A DNA stretch of 8,575 bases, from the NCBI GenBank assembly GCA_029939815.1, contig JAOZSF010000066.1, positions 1-8,575 of the forward strand, written 5' to 3'. A program made the position numbers and the translations under genes. This DNA comes from a bacterium (lineage in GTDB: Bacteria > Auribacterota > UBA3054 > B51-G9). Positions 1-5,326 of this stretch are shown one piece after another (position 1 is the stretch's first letter; every line of letters starts with the position of its first letter). Below the pieces are notes generated by a model that did no database searches, was not told the DNA's origin, and saw nothing but the letters and a program-made list of their open reading frames with translations.

Positions 1-28
1 GTTATTCGTTATTCGTTAATCGTTATTC
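1..28. repeat. Heptanucleotide tandem repeat (GTTATTC x4, one variant)
   Basis: Four consecutive 7-base units are visible: GTTATTC, GTTATTC, GTTAATC, GTTATTC (on the minus strand GAATAAC, equivalent to AATAACG). The array continues to the window edge, so its full length is unknown. It overlaps the 3' end of the nitroreductase gene: the last residues (Thr-Asn-Asn-Asp) and the TAA stop are written in repeat units. The stop comes from the single variant unit, in which one base change creates TAA in frame. Confidence 0.8.
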
Positions 29-762
29 GTTTTTTTGCCAACTGAGGCGGCATAAGCCAAAAAACATTCACTTTCATCAAGTTTTAAAATCATATTAACT
101 TCTTCATCGTCAAACGCGCCGATTCCACAGCAACCGCACTCAACCGCTTCTGCGGAAAGATAAAGGTTTTGGCAGATATGCCCCGCATCGAGCAGGAGAT
201 ATCGATAACCCCGCGCGTTGAATTTCCAAGTCATTCTTTCCGGAACGGCGATCCAGAGGAATGTTACCGCTGAATTTGCGACAAGGTTAATATTTCTAAA
301 ACCTGAGATAAGGTCCTCGATTTTTTCGCTAGTAAAATTAAGCGGTAAAAGTTTATGCTGCGAAACAATGTATCTGTAAACTCCACGTTCCAAACCATTA
401 ACATTATTGACGAGAAGAACAGTTTCAAAAGCGTGACGCGCTCCCGCGGACGGAACGGTTCTTAATGATCTTTCATCAGACATCTCTTTAGTAAGTCCCT
501 GTGTTGCCCACAGTAAGAAAGAAAGTTCGTCAAGCGAAACCGGTTTATCTGCATATTTACGAATTGTTCTTCTGTCTTTGATGAAATTAGATAAGTCAAA
601 AGAATTAATTTTTAGTTTTTGCGGTTCCGGAAGATTTAAAAGAGCAGTTTCGTCAAAAGGTATCTCAGCCGAAGGAGCTTGAACTCCTTGCTGCTGGTCA
701 GTCTTATCGAACGGATCGATAAATGAGTCATTCCAGAATTTTTTACAAATTTCAGGGAGCAT
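16..762 (-). CDS. SagB-type nitroreductase-family dehydrogenase
   Basis: A 248-residue protein of the FMN-dependent nitroreductase superfamily, SagB-type branch. SagB proteins oxidise azolines to azoles in thiazole/oxazole-modified peptides, but many members stand alone and have no known substrate. Seen here: an N-terminal extension (about 1-55) rich in acidic and Pro residues; RRTIRKY at 64-70, the usual FMN-phosphate-binding Arg region at the domain start; PSAGARH at 104-110, the flavin-contact loop; and the GYRYLLLDAGH segment at 185-195, followed by an Ala/Cys/Gly-rich helix and GIGAFDD near 213-219, as in SagB-type proteins. No signal peptide or membrane segment is visible, so it is probably cytosolic. 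The ATG at 760-762 has no Shine-Dalgarno sequence, but no better start is evident. It lies 121 bases after the dehydratase gene and behind a strong terminator, so it is probably transcribed separately. No cyclodehydratase (SagC/D) or precursor-peptide gene is in the window, so its substrate cannot be assigned. The extreme C-terminus is encoded by a tandem repeat. Confidence 0.85.
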   Translation of the reverse strand: MLPEICKKFWNDSFIDPFDKTDQQQGVQAPSAEIPFDETALLNLPEPQKLKINSFDLSNFIKDRRTIRKYADKPVSLDELSFLLWATQGLTKEMSDERSLRTVPSAGARHAFETVLLVNNVNGLERGVYRYIVSQHKLLPLNFTSEKIEDLISGFRNINLVANSAVTFLWIAVPERMTWKFNARGYRYLLLDAGHICQNLYLSAEAVECGCCGIGAFDDEEVNMILKLDESECFLAYAASVGKKTNND

Positions 763-768
763 GATTTT

Positions 769-834
769 AATTACGAATTATGCAATGAAATAATGTGCGT
801 ATTTCGCACAGTCATTATGAATTATGAATTAATG
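769..834. repeat. Composite element: AATTATG-type heptamers flanking a small hairpin
   Basis: Two heptamers (AATTACG 769-775, AATTATG 776-782) lie left of a perfect 6-bp stem (TGTGCG 794-799, CGCACA 805-810, 5-base loop). Three more heptamer-like units follow on the right (CATTATG 813-819, AATTATG 820-826, AATTAATG 827-834). The element fills most of the gap between the nitroreductase start and the terminator of the upstream gene. On the minus strand each ATTATG reads CATAAT, five of six matches to a -10 box, so one unit might serve as a weak promoter for the nitroreductase gene. The unit at 821-826 has TTTTCA 16 bases upstream as a poor -35. That role is speculative; the repeat structure itself is visible. 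Confidence 0.65.
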
Positions 835-844
835 AGTTAAATTG

Positions 845-876
845 AAAAAGCTCTGTAAAATTTTACAGAGCTTTTT
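845..876 (-). terminator. Intrinsic terminator, perfect palindrome, possibly bidirectional
   Basis: A perfect 32-base palindrome is centred between 860 and 861. Each arm contains GCTCTGTAAAA or its complement and ends in an A or T tract, giving five U on the minus-strand transcript and six U on the plus. It starts eight bases after the stop codon of the dehydratase gene, as expected for a Rho-independent terminator of the leftward yajC-secDF-dehydratase transcript. Its symmetry would let it work in both directions, though no rightward gene ends here. Confidence 0.88.
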
Positions 877-883
877 TATAGAG

Positions 884-1900
884 TTACTCAGTGGTTTCTC
901 TGTCAACATACTGCTTTTTGTAGTATTCCAGATATTCACCGCTTTTAATTTTTTCCCACCACCATTTGTTGTTAACGTACCAGTCAATAGTTTCACGGAT
1001 GCATTCTTCAAAGTCGTGTGACGGCTGCCAGCCGAGTGCCATGGTCTTATCACTACAAAGAGAGTAACGGCGGTCATGTCCCATTCTGTCTTTAACGTAA
1101 GTTTTTAGTGACTCCGGTTTTTTCAGCTGATCAAAAATAATATTAACAACTTCGATATTTTCTTTTTCATTTCCGCCGCCGATATTATACACTTCACCAT
1201 TGATTCCGTTGTTGATAACACAGTCAACGCCGCTGCAATGGTCCATAACGTGCAGCCAGTCGCGGATATTTTTGCCGTCACCGTAAATTGGCACCGGTTT
1301 CTCTTCAAGGAGATTTGTAACAAAAAGCGGTACTAATTTTTCCGGATACTGATAAAATCCATAATTATTCGAAGCTCGTGTTACACAAACGGGAACATCA
1401 TAAGTTGCAAAATAGCTGTAAGCGAGTCTGTCTGCCCCGGATTTACTTGCCGAATAAGGATTTCTTGGCAGAAGCTGGTCAGTTTCAACAGAAGATTTTC
1501 CGATTTCGATAGTTCCGTAAACTTCATCGGTAGAAATTTGGATGAATTTTTTTACACCATAAACACGAGCTGCTTCGAGCAGAACATACGTTCCATAGAC
1601 ATCCGTAGTGATAAAGTCTGCCGGGTCACCGATTGAGCGGTCAACATGAGTTTCCGCGGCGAAGTTTACGGCAACGTCGATTCCGTCTTCGAAAAGTTTA
1701 TTTACCAATTCCGCGTCAGCAATATCGCCTTTGACGAAAGAATATCTCGGGTCGTTTTCGATATCCCTTAGGTTGTCGAGGTTCCCCGCGTAAGTTAATT
1801 TATCAAGATTAATCACTTGACAGTCTTTGTAAGTGTCGAGTAGGTAATGGACGAAATTTGAGCCGATAAATCCGGCGCCGCCTGTAACGAGATATTTCAT
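884..1900 (-). CDS. rfbB: dTDP-glucose 4,6-dehydratase
   Basis: A 338-residue extended short-chain dehydrogenase/reductase, RmlB/RfbB family. It converts dTDP-glucose to dTDP-4-keto-6-deoxyglucose, the second step toward dTDP-rhamnose and other deoxysugars of O-antigen or surface glycans. Visible motifs: the NAD-binding glycine loop TGGAGFIG (6-13); the STDEVYG segment at 123-129 with the family's catalytic Thr124-Asp125-Glu126; the YxxxK pair Tyr149/Lys153 in YSASK; NNYGFYQYPEKL (178-189), matching the substrate-binding loop that usually reads NNYGPYQFPEKL, so Phe182 replaces the common Pro; RDWLHVMDH (213-221); and DRMGHDRRY (271-279). Length is normal. The ATG at 1898-1900 gives the complete Rossmann fold; upstream there is no clear Shine-Dalgarno sequence. 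It begins 34 bases after the secDF stop with no terminator between, so it is probably the last gene of that operon. The other dTDP-rhamnose genes (rfbA, rfbC, rfbD) are not in the window. Confidence 0.95.
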   Translation of the reverse strand: MKYLVTGGAGFIGSNFVHYLLDTYKDCQVINLDKLTYAGNLDNLRDIENDPRYSFVKGDIADAELVNKLFEDGIDVAVNFAAETHVDRSIGDPADFITTDVYGTYVLLEAARVYGVKKFIQISTDEVYGTIEIGKSSVETDQLLPRNPYSASKSGADRLAYSYFATYDVPVCVTRASNNYGFYQYPEKLVPLFVTNLLEEKPVPIYGDGKNIRDWLHVMDHCSGVDCVINNGINGEVYNIGGGNEKENIEVVNIIFDQLKKPESLKTYVKDRMGHDRRYSLCSDKTMALGWQPSHDFEECIRETIDWYVNNKWWWEKIKSGEYLEYYKKQYVDRETTE

Positions 1901-1911
1901 AGTATTAGGTC

Positions 1912-1925
1912 AATTAGAAATTAGA
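1912..1925. repeat. Short heptamer duplication (AATTAGA x2)
   Basis: Two adjacent copies of AATTAGA occupy the 34-base gap between the secDF stop and the dehydratase start, followed by TAATTTGA. The unit length and AATTANN pattern match the intergenic heptamers around the nitroreductase gene. With only two copies in AT-rich DNA, chance is possible. Confidence 0.4.
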
Positions 1926-1934
1926 TAATTTGAT

Positions 1935-4757
1935 TTACTTTTTCTTTTTCTGCCACAGAAGAAGAACCGGGCTCGCGATAAATATAGAAGAATATGTACC
2001 AACGATCACACCTATCATCAAAGCGAAAGCGAAGTCGTTAATAACCTGCCCGCCAAACAGCCATAGGAACAGAACAACAACTAACGTAGTTAAGGAAGTC
2101 AGAACAGTTCTTGAGAGTGTTTGATTAATTGACAGATTCATAATATCTTTAAAGGAAGTTTTTTTAACGATATGCATATCCTCACGAATTCTATCGAAAA
2201 CAACAATTGTATCATTAAGCGAATAACCGACGATTGTCAGCAAAGCCGCGATAACGCCAAGAGTAACCTGATGCCCTGTAAGCGCAAAGATACCAAGTGT
2301 GATTAGAACGTCATGTGCCAACGCGATAATTGCCGCGACGCCAAATCTGAATTCAAATCTCCACCAGATGTAAATAATGATAACTCCGAGTGCGAGAAGA
2401 ATAGCCCAGAAAGCTTTTGACTTTAATTCCTGTCCAATAGCCGGACCGATTCTATCCATTTCAAGAATTTCAGGTTTATTGTCAGGAAAGGACGATGTGA
2501 GTGCCATAAAAGCGTTGGTTGAAGAGTTAAATGAACTTCTGATAAGAATTTCATTGCTGTCTTCAATTCTTTGGATTGTACTTTCGCCCAAGCCGATTGA
2601 AGAGAGCGATTTTCTAACTTGCGCGACCGAAACTTTTTTAGGAAACTGCACGCGAATGACATCACCACCTGTAAGTTCAATACCTTTAATCGGGGTAGTA
2701 AACAAACTATCCGCTTTTTCCATTGTTCCCGCGGCGATAGCTTTATTCTGGTTAGTGTTTCTGATTGAAAACACGACCATACCGACTACGATAACAGTTA
2801 AGGAAAGAATATAGGCGAAATAGCGTTTTGATATAAAATTAATATTCGGTTTTTTGAAGAACTGGAACATTTTAAGTGATGTAAATGTGTCTTTTGTCAA
2901 TAGAACATCAAAAATAAATCTGCTGACAAAAAGAGATGTAAACATACTCGCGCCAATACCGATAATCAGTGTTAAAGCGAAACCGCGAATCGGTCCCGTT
3001 CCAAGCATATAAAGAATAAACGCTGTTAAAATTGTTGTTACATTTGCGTCAACAATTGTTGTTTTCGCGTGAGCAAATCCTTCTCTTATAGCACGTTTTA
3101 AATTATTTTCTTTTGTAAGTTCTTCACGAATACGCTCAAAAATAAGCACGTTCGCGTCAACCGCCATACCGATAGTAAGGATAATACCTGCGATACCCGG
3201 TAACGTAAGAGTTGCGCGGAAGAAAGCGAGTACGCCGAGCAGGATTAAAATATTGAACATAAGAGCGAGATCGGCGATCAAACCTGCCACTAAATAATAG
3301 ACCGCGATAAAGACGACAACGCAAATAAGACCAAACAAAGCGGCACGAACCCCGCGTCTGATTGAATCAGCGCCAAGAGTAGCGCCGACGGTTTTATTCT
3401 GAATTATCTCCATTTTCGCCGGAAGAGCACCGCTTCGCAAAACGAGAGCGAGTTCCGCGGCTTCTGATTCGGTATAAGTACCTTTGATAATTGGATTTGC
3501 GTCAATAAAAGTAATCAACGTCGGCGCAGAATAAATCACATCATCAAGAAGAATAGCGAGCTGCGAAACTTCATTTTTCTTTTTATATAAGTCCTGACAT
3601 TTTCTTGAAACACTGCGGAGACGGGACCTGCCTCTGCCGTCAAGTGAAAGAGCCACGTGTCTGTCATTAGCTGTTCTTCCGAGATTGACTTTTGCGTCTT
3701 TCAGGGACATACCATCGATAGCGACATCTTTTTTTACAAGAGCGAGGTCTCGATAAACGCGCCCAAGATTTTCGTCCGGAACCGGTCTGCCAAGCATAAG
3801 AATATAGTTAGCCGGAATTCTTTTTTGAACTTCAGGGTCTTTAAGAACAAGCTTAAAATATTCCGTGTCCGTATCGTCTATTTTATAAGTTGTGTAAGGA
3901 ACACCATCTTCAGTTTGAGCAGTTTCAACACGAATTTTATCTTTAATCTTTTTAACACGGTCGATACTGTTTAAAACACGTTTGGTTAATTTTTCGTTCG
4001 CGGTAAGATGGAACTCCATTTTCGCGGTTTGCTTTAAGAGGCGAAGAACGCGGTTAGGATCTTTTTCTCCCGGAAGCTGAACAATAATTCTTGCTTGTTT
4101 AGGCTGAACCTGAATGCTCGGCTCGGTTAATCCGAGTTCATTAATTCTGTTTTCAACGACATGACGTGCTTGCTCAAGAGCGCGTGTTTTTGTTTTAGCG
4201 ATGTAGTTTCCTTTAAGAGTAACTTTGAATTTGTTGCCGTTAGGATTTTCAGGTATCGTCAGTATATTGGCAAAATCGAGGTCGGCTCTTAATGCTGTCG
4301 CCGCCTGTTTAGCTGCAGCGGGATTTTTAAATGTAACTTCAACGGTTGAAGGACCTGTATCTGCCACGAGTTCAAAATCTATTCCTTTATCCTGAAACGC
4401 GTCTTTAATACGTTCCCGGACATTTTGATTTTGCACGCGAATTGCGTCATTCATATCAACTTCAAGCACAACATAAAGACCGCCCTGAAGGTCAAGCCCG
4501 AGATTCAGCACTCTGCCCCGATCTCCCTGTATCCATTTTTTTGCACTCAATGCTAAATGCCCGGCGACATCGTTGTCAGCCAACTGCATTTCTTCCTCTT
4601 TCCATTTGCCAAGAGTATCCTTAGACAGGTCTCCGGCAAATTCAGTGCGTTGTTCATCTGAATAAGTTCCCCATCTGATAGTTGGATAAACTAAATAAAG
4701 GCATATAATAACGCCTATGGCAATAATAATTCCTTTAACACGCAATTCGCGATTCAT
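1935..4757 (-). CDS. secDF: Fused protein translocase subunit SecDF
   Basis: A 940-residue inner-membrane protein joining SecD and SecF. It works with SecYEG on the periplasmic side, using an ion gradient to complete export. Seen in order: TM1 (about 9-27); LDLQGG at 88-93, the SecD signature; a large periplasmic P1 region to about 465; a SecD membrane block (about 470-620) with GMAVDANVLIFERI at 530-543, containing conserved Asp534; a second start-like TM (about 646-664) opening the SecF half; ELTGGD (694-699), the SecF counterpart of DFTGG; and SecF helices (about 782-935) with GYSLNDTIVVFDRIRED, including Asp849 and Arg856/Arg858. Asp534, Asp849 and a conserved Arg are the types of residue implicated in ion transport. 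The end is a Lys-rich tail. I prefer ATG at 4757: GGGGA lies five bases upstream, whereas the in-frame TTG at 4769 has no ribosome-binding site. It sits 74 bases after yajC and 34 before the dehydratase gene. SecDF fusions occur in several lineages, including Bacteroidota and Bacillota. Confidence 0.96.
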   Translation of the reverse strand: MNRELRVKGIIIAIGVIICLYLVYPTIRWGTYSDEQRTEFAGDLSKDTLGKWKEEEMQLADNDVAGHLALSAKKWIQGDRGRVLNLGLDLQGGLYVVLEVDMNDAIRVQNQNVRERIKDAFQDKGIDFELVADTGPSTVEVTFKNPAAAKQAATALRADLDFANILTIPENPNGNKFKVTLKGNYIAKTKTRALEQARHVVENRINELGLTEPSIQVQPKQARIIVQLPGEKDPNRVLRLLKQTAKMEFHLTANEKLTKRVLNSIDRVKKIKDKIRVETAQTEDGVPYTTYKIDDTDTEYFKLVLKDPEVQKRIPANYILMLGRPVPDENLGRVYRDLALVKKDVAIDGMSLKDAKVNLGRTANDRHVALSLDGRGRSRLRSVSRKCQDLYKKKNEVSQLAILLDDVIYSAPTLITFIDANPIIKGTYTESEAAELALVLRSGALPAKMEIIQNKTVGATLGADSIRRGVRAALFGLICVVVFIAVYYLVAGLIADLALMFNILILLGVLAFFRATLTLPGIAGIILTIGMAVDANVLIFERIREELTKENNLKRAIREGFAHAKTTIVDANVTTILTAFILYMLGTGPIRGFALTLIIGIGASMFTSLFVSRFIFDVLLTKDTFTSLKMFQFFKKPNINFISKRYFAYILSLTVIVVGMVVFSIRNTNQNKAIAAGTMEKADSLFTTPIKGIELTGGDVIRVQFPKKVSVAQVRKSLSSIGLGESTIQRIEDSNEILIRSSFNSSTNAFMALTSSFPDNKPEILEMDRIGPAIGQELKSKAFWAILLALGVIIIYIWWRFEFRFGVAAIIALAHDVLITLGIFALTGHQVTLGVIAALLTIVGYSLNDTIVVFDRIREDMHIVKKTSFKDIMNLSINQTLSRTVLTSLTTLVVVLFLWLFGGQVINDFAFALMIGVIVGTYSSIFIASPVLLLWQKKKK

Positions 4758-4762
4758 ATTTT

Positions 4763-4767
4763 TCCCC
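4763..4767 (-). promoter_or_regulatory. Ribosome-binding site of secDF
   Basis: GGGGA on the minus strand ends five bases before the ATG at 4755-4757. This fixes the start at that ATG and makes the longer TTG start (4767-4769), which overlaps the site, unlikely. Confidence 0.7.
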
Positions 4768-4786
4768 AAGTTTAAAGTGAAACAGC

Positions 4787-4824
4787 TTTTTGATAAACGG
4801 TATTAAATTAAACCGTGTCAAAAA
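4787..4824 (-). promoter_or_regulatory. Inverted repeat between yajC and secDF
   Basis: Arms TTTTTGA (4787-4793) and TCAAAAA (4818-4824) pair outside a second stem, ACGGT (4797-4801) with ACCGT (4812-4816). A 10-base AT loop closes it, and the two stems are separated by a 3-versus-1-base bulge. Both strands begin with a T tract and end with an A tract, so it lacks the trailing U run of a terminator. It also contains a perfect TTGACA on the minus strand (4816-4821), but the best -10 at proper spacing (TTTATC, 18 bases away) is poor. It could be an RNA processing or stability hairpin, a protein-binding site, or a weak internal promoter for secDF. Confidence 0.5.
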
Positions 4825-4831
4825 CTATATT

Positions 4832-5212
4832 TTATTTTACTTCGACTTCTGCCGGAGCATTTGCTTTTTGTACTATTGTGGAGATAGATGATTTAGCAAG
4901 TTCAATTCGTGTGTGGTCATCAATCTGAACACGCACGGTATTGTCTTTAACCTGCTTAACTTCACCATAAATCCCACCTATAGAAATAATTTTGTCGCCT
5001 TGTTCAACGGCGCTTAACATAGCCATTTTTTCTTTTTGTTTTTTCTTTTGCGGGCGAATCATCAGAAAATACATAATGACGAAAATTCCGCCGATGAGGA
5101 TTAAAGGGCTTAATCCCGATTTTTTTTCTGCTGTTGCCGCTGCCGCGCCTTCAGCGAGAGCCGGCATAGCCGAAAGAATAAAAATAGATATAGTCAATAA
5201 TAATTTTTTCAT
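4832..5212 (-). CDS. yajC: Sec translocon accessory protein YajC
   Basis: A 126-residue YajC-family membrane protein, the small partner of SecD-SecF in the holotranslocon. Seen: an N-terminal hydrophobic stretch with Lys-Lys start and an Ala-Leu-Ala end (about 1-20) that looks like a cleavable signal peptide; an Ala-rich linker; a second hydrophobic segment (about 35-51), the family's usual single transmembrane helix; the MIRPQKKKQKE motif at 51-61; then the cytosolic domain with GDKIISIGGIYGEV (72-85) and IELAKSSI (103-110). Many YajC proteins have only the central helix, so the extra signal-like N-terminus is a lineage feature, not a break. The ATG at 5210-5212 has no Shine-Dalgarno sequence; the leader is nearly all A and T. 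It lies directly upstream of secDF in the usual yajC-secD-secF order, 114 bases after the pyrophosphatase gene. Confidence 0.94.
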   Translation of the reverse strand: MKKLLLTISIFILSAMPALAEGAAAATAEKKSGLSPLILIGGIFVIMYFLMIRPQKKKQKEKMAMLSAVEQGDKIISIGGIYGEVKQVKDNTVRVQIDDHTRIELAKSSISTIVQKANAPAEVEVK

Positions 5213-5240
5213 TTTATTTTATTTTGTTTATGTTTATTTA

Positions 5241-5270
5241 GGACTTATAAAACCAAACAGGGCTTATAAG
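5241..5270. repeat. Direct repeat GGxCTTATAA in the yajC upstream region
   Basis: GGACTTATAA (5241-5250) and GGGCTTATAA (5260-5269) are direct repeats 19 bases apart; the second includes the palindrome CTTATAAG. On the minus strand each gives TATAAG, five of six to a -10 box. No convincing -35 lies at proper spacing: TTGCCA at 5290-5295 is 21 bases from the nearer box. The pair may mark a weak yajC promoter or an operator. Confidence 0.4.
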
Positions 5271-5283
5271 ATATAAAAGTTTA

Positions 5284-5322
5284 TTAATTTGGCAATTTGA
5301 AAGTTTTCAATTCCAAAATTAA
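5284..5322 (-). terminator. AT-rich hairpin after the pyrophosphatase gene, possible terminator
   Basis: An imperfect inverted repeat starts four bases after the pyrophosphatase stop codon. About 17 base pairs form with three single-base bulges: TTAATTT at 5284-5290 pairs with AAATTAA at 5316-5322, GG with CC, and AATT/GAAA inside. The following U tract is interrupted (the minus strand continues TAATAAACTTTT), so termination may be partial. Some read-through into yajC-secDF is possible. Confidence 0.45.
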
Positions 5323-5326
5323 CCAA

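Noticed and set aside
1..28. CRISPR-like array
   Set aside because: The units are 7 bases, directly adjacent and without spacers; this is a simple tandem repeat.
16..762. Azole-modified peptide (TOMM) biosynthetic cluster
   Set aside because: Only a SagB-type protein is present; no YcaO, ThiF-like or precursor-peptide gene is visible in the window.
2377..2814. 145-codon open frame on the plus strand inside secDF
   Set aside because: It is antisense to a well-conserved SecF half, has no recognisable domain or ribosome-binding site, and is explained by the codon bias of secDF.
4755..4769. Longer secDF starting at TTG 4767-4769
   Set aside because: The TTG overlaps the GGGGA ribosome-binding site that serves the ATG at 4755-4757 and has no site of its own.
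4787..4824. Intrinsic terminator between yajC and secDF
   Set aside because: The stem is followed by A residues, not a U run, on the transcribed strand, and the flanking genes act in one complex and are normally cotranscribed.
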